DNA from: an uncultured Flavihumibacter sp.
GTDB lineage: Bacteria; Bacteroidota; Bacteroidia; Chitinophagales; Chitinophagaceae
Assembly (NCBI GenBank): GCA_902168105.1
Contig: CABHOY010000015.1
Location: 124,001-188,000 of the forward strand
Length of the DNA stretch: 64,000 nucleotides
Direction: 5' to 3'
Shown here: positions 1 to 9,370 of the stretch, one piece after another
Position numbering within the stretch: the stretch's first letter is position 1
Layout of the letters: the number at the start of each line of letters is the position of its first letter
Position numbers and translations under genes: made by a program
Notes under the pieces: model-generated
The model's database searches: none
What the model was told of the DNA's origin: nothing
What the model saw: only the letters and a program-made list of their open reading frames with translations

Positions 1-1086
1 TATATCGAAGAGAAAGAACATGGTGATATGAAAGATGAGCAGTAATAAGAATCCCGGTAGCCAGATATAACGTATCCGCTTTTGCTGAAGGGTCATACAA
101 CAGGCTATAATGACACCCGTTACTAAACCCGCCATATTGATGGAATTGATGTATGACACATGCATAGGATCAAAACGTAAAACAGATACGAAGAAATTGT
201 TGGTGATCCCCGAAGCAAACCGGCAGATATACATCATGAAAAGTACCAGCAGCGCAATCCTGAAATTACGGAACCGGAAGATGCGCAGATCAATATATGG
301 GCGCTTCAACGCCTTCTGCCGCAACATATATAAAGCTGTTATTCCCACAATTGCAATAACACTGTACCTGATCCGCTGGTCTTCCAGCCAGTAATATTCC
401 TGCCCGTAGATCATAATATAAGCGATCAGGCAAAGGACTAAACTGTACATGACAAAACTCTGCCAGTCCAGCTTAGACAAAGGGAAACGGACATTGAGCC
501 GGATATTGTTCATACTAAGCAACAGCATGATCAGACAAGGCAGGTAAGAGAACAGAGCCCCTTTATAAACAACGTTGAAATTGTATGCGTCGATCAGATC
601 AGCCGTTACCAGGTTATTGAACGGTAACGTACACAATAGCACACCGAAGAACACGGAGAAACTAATCTCCCTGGCCCGTTCACTCCGCAGACGGGTAAAC
701 ATCAGGGAAAGAGAAAGATTGACTGTGCAGGCAAATAACATCCCCTGTATAAACCGGATAGGGAACAGGATATAAATTTCATGTGTAAGATAACAAATGA
801 GACTCGTGATGATCTGCAGGAACGTAAACAGGATAAAATACTCCTTCGTAGCCAGGTAATTAAAGAAACGTCGCTCCAGGCTATAAAATCCAACATATCC
901 CGCATAAAAGAGCGCCACCGCATACTGTATATCTGCCGGCTCGCTGCCATAATATCCAGCCGCTGCATTGATATTCGCCAGGGGCAGGAAGAACAGCACG
1001 AGGTTCGGCAGGATCAGCGAGAATAAGATCACCTTCACCAACCACTCCGGCGCCCACGACCTGAATATGGGAATGGAATTATCCAT
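1..1086 (-). CDS. MFS drug-efflux permease (DHA2/EmrB-like), 3' part cut by window edge
   Basis: The reading frame is open on the minus strand from ATG 1086 to the window edge (about 362 codons), so the C-terminus is missing. The product begins MDNSIPIFRSW and then shows a succession of hydrophobic helices, the first at residues 19-36, separated by short basic loops, as in major facilitator permeases. Its ATG overlaps the last codons of the HlyD-type gene by 8 bp, implying translational coupling. With the HlyD-like and TolC-like genes upstream it makes a complete tripartite pump spanning inner membrane, periplasm and outer membrane. The substrate cannot be read from sequence; drugs or toxic organic compounds are the family norm. 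Assignment rests on topology and operon context rather than on a signature motif. Confidence 0.85.
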   Translation of the reverse strand, partial: MDNSIPIFRSWAPEWLVKVILFSLILPNLVLFFLPLANINAAAGYYGSEPADIQYAVALFYAGYVGFYSLERRFFNYLATKEYFILFTFLQIITSLICYLTHEIYILFPIRFIQGMLFACTVNLSLSLMFTRLRSERAREISFSVFFGVLLCTLPFNNLVTADLIDAYNFNVVYKGALFSYLPCLIMLLLSMNNIRLNVRFPLSKLDWQSFVMYSLVLCLIAYIMIYGQEYYWLEDQRIRYSVIAIVGITALYMLRQKALKRPYIDLRIFRFRNFRIALLVLFMMYICRFASGITNNFFVSVLRFDPMHVSYINSINMAGLVTGVIIACCMTLQQKRIRYIWLPGFLLLLIFHITMFFLFDI

Positions 1087-2143
1087 GACGCTGATGTTTT
1101 GGTACAGAGACATTTACATTCATACCGACCTTCAATACGTCAATATCTTTTCTGTCGCCATCAATGCGGATACGGACCGGCACACGCTGTACTATCTTGA
1201 CATAATTGCCCGTTGAGTTATCCGGTGGCAGGAGTGAAAAGGCCGAGCCTGTGGCAGGCGATAATGAAATGATCGTCCCCTTGAATTCCTGACCAGGATA
1301 GGCATCAGCAGTCACTTTTACCGAATCGCCAATATGCATGCGGGCCACCTGCGTCTCCTTGTAATTCGCCACTACCCATTTGTCTGTCTCATTATTGACA
1401 ATAAAAGCAAGTGTTTCACCAGCATCGATCATTTGTCCCACTTCCACAGTACGTCTGCCCATCCTGCCGTCATACGATGCCGTGATAACCGTATAGGTGA
1501 CATCCAGTTTATGCCTGTCAAGTAATGCTCTTTGCCTCGTGATCTCTGCACTCACCACTGCTTTTTCTGCCCTGATGTCTTCTATACGGGAAACGGCCGC
1601 ACCGTAATTGTCCTGCGCCGATTGATAATCACTCGTATTAACATCGAGTGTAGCCTGTATATTTTCGAGTTGTTGTTTGGTGGCAGATTCTTCTTTATAA
1701 AGTTGCTGATACCTGTCGTAGTCCAGTTGCTGCTTCCATACTTTAGCTTTGGTTGCAGTGATCTGTGCCTGGGCTGCTTTTGCAGTTTGTTCCATCGTAT
1801 GGATATTGCTTTCCAGTACGGCTAATTGCGCTGCGGACCTTCGGATGGACGCCTCCGTCTGTTCCTGCTGCAGAACGTATTCCCTGTTGTCAATGATTAA
1901 AAGGGTATCGCCCTTTTTTACAACCTGGTTTTCGTCGAATTTTACAGCTACTATAAATCCTCCCGCACGCGAGATGACAGGGTTTACATACTCTTGTACC
2001 TGCGCATCATTGGTCTGTTCATAATTATAATAGCCCCATAAAGTAAAGATGCCCCAGATGGAAAGCGCAACAACGATAATAACTGAGATCCATCCTGTGA
2101 TCTTTGTGATCAACCTGTCTGTAACGGTATATTTCTTTTTCAT
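1079..2143 (-). CDS. HlyD/EmrA-family periplasmic adaptor of the efflux pump
   Basis: 354 aa membrane-fusion protein. A single N-terminal membrane helix lies at about residues 16-36, followed by a lipoyl-like half (GGFIVAVKFDENQVVKKGD, about 55-75), a long coiled-coil hairpin rich in Gln, Ala and Glu (about 85-205), and the returning lipoyl/beta-barrel part (YDGRMGRRTVEVGQ, then a barrel with GQEFKGTIISL). Such proteins bridge an inner-membrane MFS pump and a TolC-like outer-membrane channel. The gene starts 5 bp after the TolC-like stop and its end overlaps the MFS start, so all three are one operon. Length and domain order fit EmrA well; the substrate is unknown. Confidence 0.93.
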   Translation of the reverse strand: MKKKYTVTDRLITKITGWISVIIVVALSIWGIFTLWGYYNYEQTNDAQVQEYVNPVISRAGGFIVAVKFDENQVVKKGDTLLIIDNREYVLQQEQTEASIRRSAAQLAVLESNIHTMEQTAKAAQAQITATKAKVWKQQLDYDRYQQLYKEESATKQQLENIQATLDVNTSDYQSAQDNYGAAVSRIEDIRAEKAVVSAEITRQRALLDRHKLDVTYTVITASYDGRMGRRTVEVGQMIDAGETLAFIVNNETDKWVVANYKETQVARMHIGDSVKVTADAYPGQEFKGTIISLSPATGSAFSLLPPDNSTGNYVKIVQRVPVRIRIDGDRKDIDVLKVGMNVNVSVPKHQRHG

Positions 2144-2148
2144 TGTAT

Positions 2149-3483
2149 TTATAGAATGCCTGTAATGTTCTGGAGTAAGTAGTATTTGTTTTGTGCCATG
2201 ATCTTTGCTGCAGCCAGCTCAAAACGGGTTTGCAGCACCTGTACGTCAGCATCAAGAAGGTCGGTGATCAGTGATGTCTGATTGAAGTAAGTATTCCTGA
2301 TGATACGGGCATTTTCCTGCGCATGCGTTACATTTACTTCAGCCACTCCGATCTGTACCAGGGCTTCCTTATAACGCAGGAACGCTTCTTTTACCTGCTG
2401 GCGCACCTTGTCCTCGGTATCCTTATGTGCTTCTTCTTCCTTTTCCAGTTCCAGTTTTGCCGCTCTTACCTTATGAGTATTGTGGTACAGTTCCGATAGA
2501 GGAAAGGATACTTTTACACCTGTTACGCCTAATGAATACCAGTATGGATTGTAGGGATACAGGAATATCTGCGGATTGGCATAGTAGAACTCACCGTACA
2601 TGCCTGCCTTAGGCCGCAGGTTTGCTTTTACCTGCCGCAAATGGATCTTGCTTAATTCGGTTTGCCGTTCCGATATGTGAAAGGAAAAAGAATGCTGCAA
2701 AGCGTCCGCAAGATATTTTTCATAGCCTGCAAACTCGTCCTGGTGTGTATCCGGATCGGTCGGAACAATAACTCTTTCATCCGGTTCGCCGGTAATGATA
2801 TTCAATTTCTGATTGACGATGAGTATATCATTTTCGATGGTCACCAGCGTCATCTTTCGCCTTGATAACTCAAGCTCTACGCGTAGTACATCGCTTTTGA
2901 GTACCGTACCGTTTTTGTAAAATGCCCTGATCTCGTTTAACTGCTTTTCCTGATCGGCAATGTCCTGTATAATAAGACCTCTGAAAATATATGACTTCTG
3001 CAGGTCCAGGTATAGCGCCGCAGTCCTATAGTGAATATCTGATACAGCCTGGTCTTTTTCAATAAGACTGATCTGATGCAGCGTCTTGTCTTCTTCGATT
3101 TTCAGATTGAGTTTATTACCATTGTAGATGTTCAGGTAGAAGTCAGCACTAGCCTTGTATAATGTATGGATAACCTCATGCTGTGTTGGTTTGGAGAACA
3201 GACCATCTTCATAGACTGGTATATTGGACGCTTTTTCAGCGCTGCCTTTTATACCTACCTCGGGGTAGCGCTCCATTCTCGCATCTTTTATTTCTTCATT
3301 GGCAATACCGGCGGCCTTCTTCTTTATTTCTATTAACCGGCTATGTTCTTCTGCTCTGTGCCAGGCTTCTGACAGGGATATCTTAATGGTATCGTTTGCG
3401 GCGTTAAACGCTTGCCCATAAGAAGGAACGGCACAATTTGCAAACAATAGACCAGCTAAGTATATACTAGTTCTTAGTTTCAT
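2149..3483 (-). CDS. TolC-family outer-membrane efflux protein
   Basis: 444 aa from the ATG at 3483. The N-terminus is MKLRTSIYLAGLLFANCAV with cleavage likely after SYGQ. An upstream in-frame TTG would add only five residues and is less likely. Two repeats of long amphipathic helices (DARMERYPEVGIKGSAEK in the first half, RQVKANLRPKAGMYGEF in the second) are the TolC/OEP duplicated architecture. The protein should trimerise as the outer-membrane duct for the HlyD/MFS pair encoded immediately downstream. A TAATTTTG element on the minus strand (3500-3493) resembles a Bacteroidota -7 box but would leave only a few leader bases. The divergent AraC gene is the obvious candidate regulator. Confidence 0.93.
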   Translation of the reverse strand: MKLRTSIYLAGLLFANCAVPSYGQAFNAANDTIKISLSEAWHRAEEHSRLIEIKKKAAGIANEEIKDARMERYPEVGIKGSAEKASNIPVYEDGLFSKPTQHEVIHTLYKASADFYLNIYNGNKLNLKIEEDKTLHQISLIEKDQAVSDIHYRTAALYLDLQKSYIFRGLIIQDIADQEKQLNEIRAFYKNGTVLKSDVLRVELELSRRKMTLVTIENDILIVNQKLNIITGEPDERVIVPTDPDTHQDEFAGYEKYLADALQHSFSFHISERQTELSKIHLRQVKANLRPKAGMYGEFYYANPQIFLYPYNPYWYSLGVTGVKVSFPLSELYHNTHKVRAAKLELEKEEEAHKDTEDKVRQQVKEAFLRYKEALVQIGVAEVNVTHAQENARIIRNTYFNQTSLITDLLDADVQVLQTRFELAAAKIMAQNKYYLLQNITGIL

Positions 3484-3566
3484 TCTGGAATGCAAAATTA
3501 TAGTACCGGATGATTCCTCTTTTCCCTAAAAAAGTCAATCTTTTCATCATTCCGGCCAATTTGTTT

Positions 3567-3574
3567 TATCTTTG
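3567..3574 (+). promoter_or_regulatory. -7 promoter element (TATCTTTG) for the AraC gene
   Basis: TATCTTTG matches the Bacteroidota -7 consensus TAnnTTTG exactly. A transcript would begin near 3580, which leaves about 30 bases before ATG 3611 but only about 4 before ATG 3584; this favours the downstream start. No clear -33 TTTG is seen at the usual distance. Confidence 0.5.
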
Positions 3575-3610
3575 TTGTATCAGATGAATTGCTTACTTAA
3601 TAAAAAGCAC

Positions 3611-4396
3611 ATGGGACTAATTGCCTCCTTACCAGATATTGACAAGCAGCCGGAGAGTGTGTTCGTGATGCACGAAAAGTCAGAAAAACTAATTCCTTTG
3701 CATACGCATACAAAAGGACAGCTTAGTTATGTAGAGGGAGGAATTGCCTATATCACTATTGATTTCCGTACGTATGTGATACCTGCAAGGCATTATCTAT
3801 GGGTGCCGCAGGGAGTAGAGCATATCCTGCGTATCGGTTATTCTGCAACGGTCCTTCGTTCCCTGTATTTCTATTCCCATGATGATGAGGTGAACCCTTT
3901 TTATGGCAAGCTGGGGATCTATCCTGCCAGTGAATTACTGATCCAGATGATTAACTATTCAGAACGATGGGACGGCCGGCATATGTCTAAAAAGGATGAA
4001 AACTTTGAATTCCTGATTGCCCTGAAGAATATTCTGCCGCAACTTGAGAATAAATCACTGCCCATCATCCTGCCAACAACAGATAATGAGCAGATGCAGA
4101 AGATCAGTAAATACCTGGAGAAAAATATGGGAGAGCAGCTTACGGCAAAAAGTGTCAGCAGCCACTTTAATATCAGCGAACGCTCCATGTCCCGCTTGTT
4201 TCAGTCCACATTACAGATCTCTTTCCTTCAGTTCCTGAAAACAGTCCGTATGATCAAAGCCATTGAGCTGATCCTGAAAACACAGAAACCCATTGGCGAT
4301 ATTGCTTATATGGTAGGCTACAATAGTATTAGCTCTTTCAGTGATGCATTTCAGGAGTTTACCCACTCGCGCCCTACAGATTTTCGTAAAAACTAA
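3611..4396 (+). CDS. AraC-family transcriptional regulator, cupin sensor
   Basis: 261 aa from ATG 3611 (MGLIASLPD). In-frame starts exist upstream at TTG 3572 and ATG 3584, but the promoter-like box at 3567-3574 makes them too close to the transcription start. The N-terminal half is a cupin/AraC ligand-binding fold (IPLHTHTKGQLSYVEGG, then VPQGVEHILRI). The C-terminal ~100 residues carry the two AraC helix-turn-helix motifs (LTAKSVSSHFNISERSMSRL and IGDIAYMVGYNSISSFSDAF, ending in RPTDFRKN). It is divergent from the efflux operon across about 130 bp and probably controls that operon and itself. The inducer is unknown. Confidence 0.9.
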   Translation: MGLIASLPDIDKQPESVFVMHEKSEKLIPLHTHTKGQLSYVEGGIAYITIDFRTYVIPARHYLWVPQGVEHILRIGYSATVLRSLYFYSHDDEVNPFYGKLGIYPASELLIQMINYSERWDGRHMSKKDENFEFLIALKNILPQLENKSLPIILPTTDNEQMQKISKYLEKNMGEQLTAKSVSSHFNISERSMSRLFQSTLQISFLQFLKTVRMIKAIELILKTQKPIGDIAYMVGYNSISSFSDAFQEFTHSRPTDFRKN

Positions 4397-4567
4397 AACA
4401 TATAATTTCAGTTGGATGAGTTACAGCTACGGCACCTGGGTAATTATGAAATGAAAATTACACGCATGAATTGTCGTAACAGCACTGATGAGCGCAATAC
4501 AATTTTAAGTTTTCAATAATTGTAAAATTTAAGAAGTGGATCAGACCTAAATGATCTAATCTACAAG

Positions 4568-5431
4568 TCAGGGCTGAGACTTCCATATCTTATCTGAAAA
4601 AGGCAGATATTCAGGCAGCGCGGCCGAACCATACCAGTTGTAAACTTCCACATCCAGTATACCAGCCTTTACTGCCGGATCGGTTTGTAACAGTTCTTTT
4701 GCCTCGTCAAGCGTTGCAATATCCTTCAGAATGAAAATACCCCGGTACGTTTTATCATTCTTTCCCATAGGGCCGGCCACGATCAGCTTACCTTCCTTCA
4801 CCAGCCGGTTGATATTCGCCATATGCCCTCTAAAGCTCTCAGTGATCACGCTCTTATCCGATGTCTGGTTAGTACCGGTTTTGAGTATAACCAATATGTA
4901 AGCTTTCATGCCATAATCGTCGGCACCCAGCTTCTGAGCTAAAGCTTTATCATAATTGGGGTTTCCATTAGCAGCATCCTTTGCAATATTGTTTACATGC
5001 TGCTTATGCATGTTATAACTGAACTTTTTATCTTTTCCGTCAGATACTTCCACATAGATTTCAGTATCAGATACTCTTTTATAAACTACCCTTTTGGGAA
5101 AGTCATGAGCAGGGTTTTCAAATGAAAAGACGCTGTCAGCTCTCATCAACTTAAATGCAACATCTTGCCCTTTATTTTGCTTGACAACACTGGCAGTATA
5201 AATAGCGGCTTTATTTTTTTGAGTGATATCAAGGTATTCGGAAACATTCATTCGCCCATCTTTTATTTCATAAGCAAACCCTTTCAGGCGTTGATCGTTA
5301 AGACTATCCCAATGCTCGTATGTTTCTTCATTTTCTACCTTCCAGGTCCCCTGCAAAAAGCCAGGAAACCCTGATTGAGCAAAAGTATTACCAGCTACTA
5401 ATAGCATGAGGCATATGAGGAAATATTTCAT
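4568..5431 (-). CDS. Secreted DUF6265-YCII fusion protein
   Basis: 287 aa from ATG 5431, where a clear signal peptide begins (MKYFLICLMLLVAGNTFAQ). The open frame extends 27 codons further upstream but without a sensible N-terminus. Residues about 21-141 resemble DUF6265 (FPGFLQGTW, a WDSL motif, and the FENPAHDFPKRVVY block typical of that family). Residues about 173-270 are a YCII-type ferredoxin-like domain (MKAYILVILK, with H203 in RGHM and a TDPAV turn). Both domains occur separately in Bacteroidota; here they are joined and exported, presumably to the periplasm. No enzymatic activity is established for DUF6265, and some YCII proteins are small-molecule lyase relatives. The function is unknown. 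The gene is divergent from hmp. Confidence 0.75.
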   Translation of the reverse strand: MKYFLICLMLLVAGNTFAQSGFPGFLQGTWKVENEETYEHWDSLNDQRLKGFAYEIKDGRMNVSEYLDITQKNKAAIYTASVVKQNKGQDVAFKLMRADSVFSFENPAHDFPKRVVYKRVSDTEIYVEVSDGKDKKFSYNMHKQHVNNIAKDAANGNPNYDKALAQKLGADDYGMKAYILVILKTGTNQTSDKSVITESFRGHMANINRLVKEGKLIVAGPMGKNDKTYRGIFILKDIATLDEAKELLQTDPAVKAGILDVEVYNWYGSAALPEYLPFSDKIWKSQP

Positions 5432-5496
5432 TGTTCTGTTTTTATGAAAATTATGAAATAAATCTGTACCACACTCAGAAAATAATAAAAGATAAT

Positions 5497-5528
5497 TTTG
5501 TCTTTTATGCATTTATGCTTTAGCTTTG
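5497..5528 (+). promoter_or_regulatory. Bacteroidota promoter of hmp (-33 TTTG, -7 TAGCTTTG)
   Basis: TTTG at 5497-5500 and TAGCTTTG at 5521-5528 are separated by 20 bp, close to the Bacteroidota arrangement TTTG-N19-TAnnTTTG. Transcription would start near 5534 and leave a leader of about 65 bases before ATG 5600. An AT-rich partial palindrome (about 5580-5598) lies just before the start codon and could be a regulator site, but no specific motif is recognisable. Confidence 0.65.
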
Positions 5529-5599
5529 TCCTCACAAACAGAGCAAACCTCTGATATAATAACGGATAAAAAGGTATTTTTATATTAATATAATATACA

Positions 5600-6811
5600 A
5601 TGACGACAGAACAGAAAAATATAGTGTTAGCAACAGTTCCTTTCCTGAAGGAAAACGGTGTGGAATTAACCAGTCATTTCTATAACAGGATGTTTCAGCA
5701 TAATCCCGAACTGAAAAACCTTTTCAACCTGGGCAACCAGCAACAGGGGAAACAACAGCACGCACTGGCGGGCGCCGTACTGGCATATGCCGAAAACATT
5801 AACGATCCTTCTGTTTTATTACCCGTGATAGACCGTATAGGTCAGAAACACACAAGTCTGGACATCAAGCCGGACCAGTACCAGATCGTTGGTAAACACT
5901 TACTGGCGTCCATTGCAGAAATATTGGGCAACGCAGCTACGCCAGAGATATTGGATGCCTGGAAAGCAGCTTACATACAGCTGGCTGCTGTGATGTCAGG
6001 ATACGAGACAGAGTTATACAAGCAGAAAGAAAGTATACCTTATGGCTGGAACGGATGGAGGACCTTCAAAGTAGGTAAACGTGTGATAGAATCTGATGAG
6101 ATCTGTTCTTTTTATCTGTACCCTGCTGATGGTGGCAAAGTGCCCGCACATCAACCAGGTCAGTATATCAGTCTGAAATTGTTCCTGCCTGCAATAGATC
6201 TTACCCAGATCAGGCAGTATAGTTTATCCGATACGCCTAACAACGACTACTTCCGTATCTCTGTAAAAAGGGAAACAGGTCCTTCTGTTGATACCAACGG
6301 TATGATCAGTAACGCCCTCCACAAAGATGCATTAGAAGGTACAGAGGTGATGCTGACCGCTCCGTCAGGTAACTTTATCATACCATCAGAGCTCCGTCAG
6401 CCGGTAATGTTTATCAGCGGTGGAGTAGGTGTAACACCTTTCGTCAGCATGTTGCAGCACGTCCTGAATCAGGATCATGAAGCACCGGTGACCTGGCTGC
6501 ATGGTTGTAGAAATAGTAGCGTACACGCCTTTAAAGACTTTATTTCAGAGCAGGTGCAACAGAACGAGCGACTGACACAATACACTTTTTATAACACGGC
6601 TACCGACACAGAATTGGAAGAAGGCATATACACCGGTCACCTGGACTTACAGCGGATAGAAGAGCTGGCGCATACGGAAGATACACTGTATTATGTATGC
6701 GGCCCAAGCGGGTTCATTCAGAAACAGGTACATGACCTGAAGGCGTTAGGCGTAGACAGTGGACGTATCTTCTTCGAGGAATTTGGTCCGCAGGTATTAC
6801 AGATGAATTAA
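5600..6811 (+). CDS. hmp: Flavohaemoglobin (nitric oxide dioxygenase)
   Basis: 403 aa, the usual length for Hmp. The N-terminal globin domain has the distal Tyr28 (HFYNRMF) and Gln52 and the proximal His84 (QKHTSL). A ferredoxin-NADP reductase-like half follows, with the FAD motif RQYSLSD, the NAD-binding GGVGVTPFVSML and CGPSGF near the end, closing with FEEFGPQV. The enzyme oxidises NO to nitrate using O2 and NAD(P)H in the cytoplasm and protects against nitrosative stress. It is monocistronic with its own promoter. No NsrR or other dedicated NO regulator gene is adjacent. Confidence 0.96.
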   Translation: MTTEQKNIVLATVPFLKENGVELTSHFYNRMFQHNPELKNLFNLGNQQQGKQQHALAGAVLAYAENINDPSVLLPVIDRIGQKHTSLDIKPDQYQIVGKHLLASIAEILGNAATPEILDAWKAAYIQLAAVMSGYETELYKQKESIPYGWNGWRTFKVGKRVIESDEICSFYLYPADGGKVPAHQPGQYISLKLFLPAIDLTQIRQYSLSDTPNNDYFRISVKRETGPSVDTNGMISNALHKDALEGTEVMLTAPSGNFIIPSELRQPVMFISGGVGVTPFVSMLQHVLNQDHEAPVTWLHGCRNSSVHAFKDFISEQVQQNERLTQYTFYNTATDTELEEGIYTGHLDLQRIEELAHTEDTLYYVCGPSGFIQKQVHDLKALGVDSGRIFFEEFGPQVLQMN

Positions 6812-7048
6812 CATGTGAATTATAAATAAGAGCGTGTTTTTAGGTGAACTGGCAATGACATATTGATTGTCAGGATAGAATAGGCGAGGGGATGTATCAG
6901 TATTGATACATCCTTTTTTTGTATATAGTTAAAGAAAAGAAGGATCGCTACCAGCATAATTACCACCGGCATTGATATAAAACAGCAACAAAGAGCTATA
7001 AAATGAAATGATTTCTGGTTATATTTAAGCAAGTCACTCATTAACGTT

Positions 7049-7849
7049 ATGATAAACAAACAACTGCTTCGTACGCTGATCTTGCTTTTACCGGCTATTA
7101 TCTTTCAGTATGCCGCCCACGCCCAGGAACAATGGGTTCCGCTGTTTAATGGCAAGGATATTAACGACTGGGTCGTAAAGATCCATCATCATGAAACAGG
7201 AGAAAATTATGGGAATACCTTCCGCGTAAAAGATAGCACCATCCAGGTCCGCTATGATCAATACGGGAACTTTAACGACCAGTTCGGACATCTGTATTAT
7301 AAAACACCCTTTTCTTATTACCATCTCAAGCTGGAATACCGTTTTACGGGTGACTGGGTGAAAACTGCTCCTTCCTACACAATGCTGAATAGTGGGGTGA
7401 TGTATCACTCTCAGGACCCGCACACCATGCCTAAAGAACAGGACTGGCCTATTTCAATTGAAATGCAGTTCCTGGCCGGCCTGGATGATGGACAACCACG
7501 ACCTACCGGAAACATGTGTTCTCCCGGTACACATATCGTGTACGAAGGCAAACTCGATACCCGGCACTGCATCAACTCCAGCTCCAAAACCTACGATAAA
7601 GACGAATGGATCCAGGCAGAGCTCATCGTACTCGGCGATTCGCTCATCACCCACATCATCAACGGCGATACCGTATTACGATATTCCAAACCACAGATCG
7701 GCGGGCCTGTAGTGAACAGGTACGATCCTGACCAGAAACAGGACGGTAAGCTGCTGAATAAAGGCTTTATTGCATTACAGAGTGAGGGACAACCTATCGA
7801 TTTCAGAAGAGTAATGATTAAAGATCTTACTGACAAGACGAAAAAATAA
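7049..7849 (+). CDS. Secreted DUF1080 (3-keto-disaccharide hydrolase-like) protein
   Basis: 266 aa with an N-terminal signal peptide (cleavage after AAHAQ, about residue 26). The body matches the DUF1080 concanavalin A-like fold: the opening EQWVPLFNGKDINDWV is characteristic, followed by FRVKDSTIQV, YHLKLEYRF, the NSGVMYHSQDP block and GFIALQSEGQPIDFR at the end. Some members hydrolyse 3-keto-glycosides produced by flavin or NAD sugar oxidases; others are uncharacterised glycan-binding proteins. No partner 3-dehydrogenase is adjacent, although a FAD oxidoreductase lies in the PUL about 42 kb away. A strong bidirectional terminator follows. Confidence 0.85.
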   Translation: MINKQLLRTLILLLPAIIFQYAAHAQEQWVPLFNGKDINDWVVKIHHHETGENYGNTFRVKDSTIQVRYDQYGNFNDQFGHLYYKTPFSYYHLKLEYRFTGDWVKTAPSYTMLNSGVMYHSQDPHTMPKEQDWPISIEMQFLAGLDDGQPRPTGNMCSPGTHIVYEGKLDTRHCINSSSKTYDKDEWIQAELIVLGDSLITHIINGDTVLRYSKPQIGGPVVNRYDPDQKQDGKLLNKGFIALQSEGQPIDFRRVMIKDLTDKTKK

Positions 7850-7858
7850 TTCCCATAC

Positions 7859-7902
7859 GAAAGAAGCGCAATAGAAATTTACTTTTCCATTGCGCTTCTT
7901 TC
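7859..7902. terminator. Bidirectional terminator hairpin
   Basis: Perfect 14-bp inverted repeat (7859-7872 with 7889-7902, arm GAAAGAAGCGCAAT) around a 16-base loop, lying between two convergent genes (stops at 7849 and 7928). Confidence 0.8.
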
Positions 7903-7927
7903 ATATAAGTGCTTCTGCTTGTAAATA

Positions 7928-9247
7928 CTAATTCTCCGGATACTGACCTAAAAGCCCTTCGAGCTTTGCTACTATCTCAGGATGTTCTTTCGCAACGTTC
8001 ACTCTCTCAGCAGGATCGTAGTTAAGATTGAACAATTCAATGCTGGCCTGCCCGGCTGATTTCGTTTTCCTCAGTTTCCATGGTCCCTGACGCACCACTT
8101 CTGGTATGTTATTGTGTACATAGTAGATCTCTCTGTGATTATCAGGAGCATTTTTATGAGTAAGCACAGCAGAAATAGATTGTCCGTCAAGTACCTTGTT
8201 AGCAGGTAATGGGCAATGTACCCATTCTGCAAGCGTAGGCAGGATATCAAGACAAGTCATAGCTGCTTGTACCGATTCACCCTTCAACGTATGGTCCTTC
8301 CAGTAAACAATAAACGGTACGCGTACTCCCCCTTCATAGGTAGTTGCTTTGCTTCCCCTGAATACACCGGTATAGCCGGTATGATAGGACTTGGTAACGC
8401 TATCGTCCGACATACGGGACGGATAATCATTCCATGGACCATTATCACTTGAGAACATAAAGATGGTATTGTCCGCCAGACCTTGCTGTTCCAGCGTTTT
8501 CCAGATAGCTGCCAGTCCCGCGTCCATATCACTGATCACAGCTCCCAGTTCTCCGCCGTTTTCCATGGTGCTGTTCTTTCTATGTGCTGCAAAATATACT
8601 GGCAGGTGAGGCATGTTATGCGACAGATACAGGAAGAATGGCTGTTCTTTTTTCTGCTCTTTAATAAACTGTAAGGCTTCTTTGGTGTATAGCTGCACCA
8701 AAGAGCTGTCCTGCGGACTAACAACAACAGGTGCATTGTTACGATAAAGTTTTATAGTGGAATCGCCCTTGAAATACGGCGGACGGTAATCATGACTGTA
8801 CAGTAATCCGAAATAGGAATCAAAGCCCTGATTCATTGGCAGATTTTCCTGGTGATCGCCCAGATGCCATTTACCGACCATAGCGGTCCGGTAACCTGAT
8901 GCCTTCAGCATTTCGGCAATTGTTACTTCCGCTGCCGGTAGTCCCAATTTGGAACCTGGCGCCAGCGGACTGGGAATATTAGGCCTTGTGCAATACCTGC
9001 CTGTCAGCAGGGAAGCCCTTGAAGGGGAGCAGGTAGGACTGGTAACGACATAGTTGGTGGCTCTTACGCCTCTTCCCGCCATCTGGTCTAAAAACGGTGT
9101 TTTAATAACCGGGTTGCCATAACAGGAAAGATCTGCATAACCCAGGTCATCCGTTAGTACAAAGATGATATTGGGCCGTTGCTGAGAAAATACCTTACTG
9201 CTGCAAAAGGATATGACCAGTATGAATAAAGAGGCAGCTAAACGCAT
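7928..9247 (-). CDS. Secreted S1-family sulfatase
   Basis: 439 aa, with a signal peptide ending near FSQQ. The core begins [17 protein letters not shown], where the paired aspartates 33-34 are calcium ligands. The active-site signature C73[11 protein letters not shown] is the Cys-type formylglycine motif, so activity would need a formylglycine-generating enzyme, not seen in this window. Further family blocks are MVGKWHLGD and [10 protein letters not shown]. The substrate would be a sulfated glycan or aryl sulfate, acting in the periplasm. It is shorter than many S1 sulfatases (439 against about 480-550). Downstream and convergent is the DUF1080 gene; upstream in the same direction is the CBM9/serine hydrolase gene, 123 bp away. 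Confidence 0.93.
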   Translation of the reverse strand: MRLAASLFILVISFCSSKVFSQQRPNIIFVLTDDLGYADLSCYGNPVIKTPFLDQMAGRGVRATNYVVTSPTCSPSRASLLTGRYCTRPNIPSPLAPGSKLGLPAAEVTIAEMLKASGYRTAMVGKWHLGDHQENLPMNQGFDSYFGLLYSHDYRPPYFKGDSTIKLYRNNAPVVVSPQDSSLVQLYTKEALQFIKEQKKEQPFFLYLSHNMPHLPVYFAAHRKNSTMENGGELGAVISDMDAGLAAIWKTLEQQGLADNTIFMFSSDNGPWNDYPSRMSDDSVTKSYHTGYTGVFRGSKATTYEGGVRVPFIVYWKDHTLKGESVQAAMTCLDILPTLAEWVHCPLPANKVLDGQSISAVLTHKNAPDNHREIYYVHNNIPEVVRQGPWKLRKTKSAGQASIELFNLNYDPAERVNVAKEHPEIVAKLEGLLGQYPEN

Positions 9248-9370
9248 GAGAATTCATTTTAAGGGTAAAAAATGAATCGCTAAGATAATACCCCGATTCA
9301 TTTATTTTATGCCTTCGGATATTTTGTCTCATGTCGTCAGCTGCCTCCTGGATGCAAAAGCCAGACCTGA

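Noticed and set aside
4397..4567. AT-rich inverted segments (AATTTTA/TAAAATT) as a terminator
   Set aside because: Short, weak and without a GC stem; nothing else recognisable in this gap.
5580..5598. AT-rich partial palindrome as an NO-regulator site before hmp
   Set aside because: Low-complexity AT sequence, no match to a motif I can name.
6820..7059. 79-codon minus-strand frame with a hydrophobic stretch
   Set aside because: Overlaps the start of the DUF1080 gene, no promoter or related sequence; more likely spurious in an intergenic AT-rich stretch.
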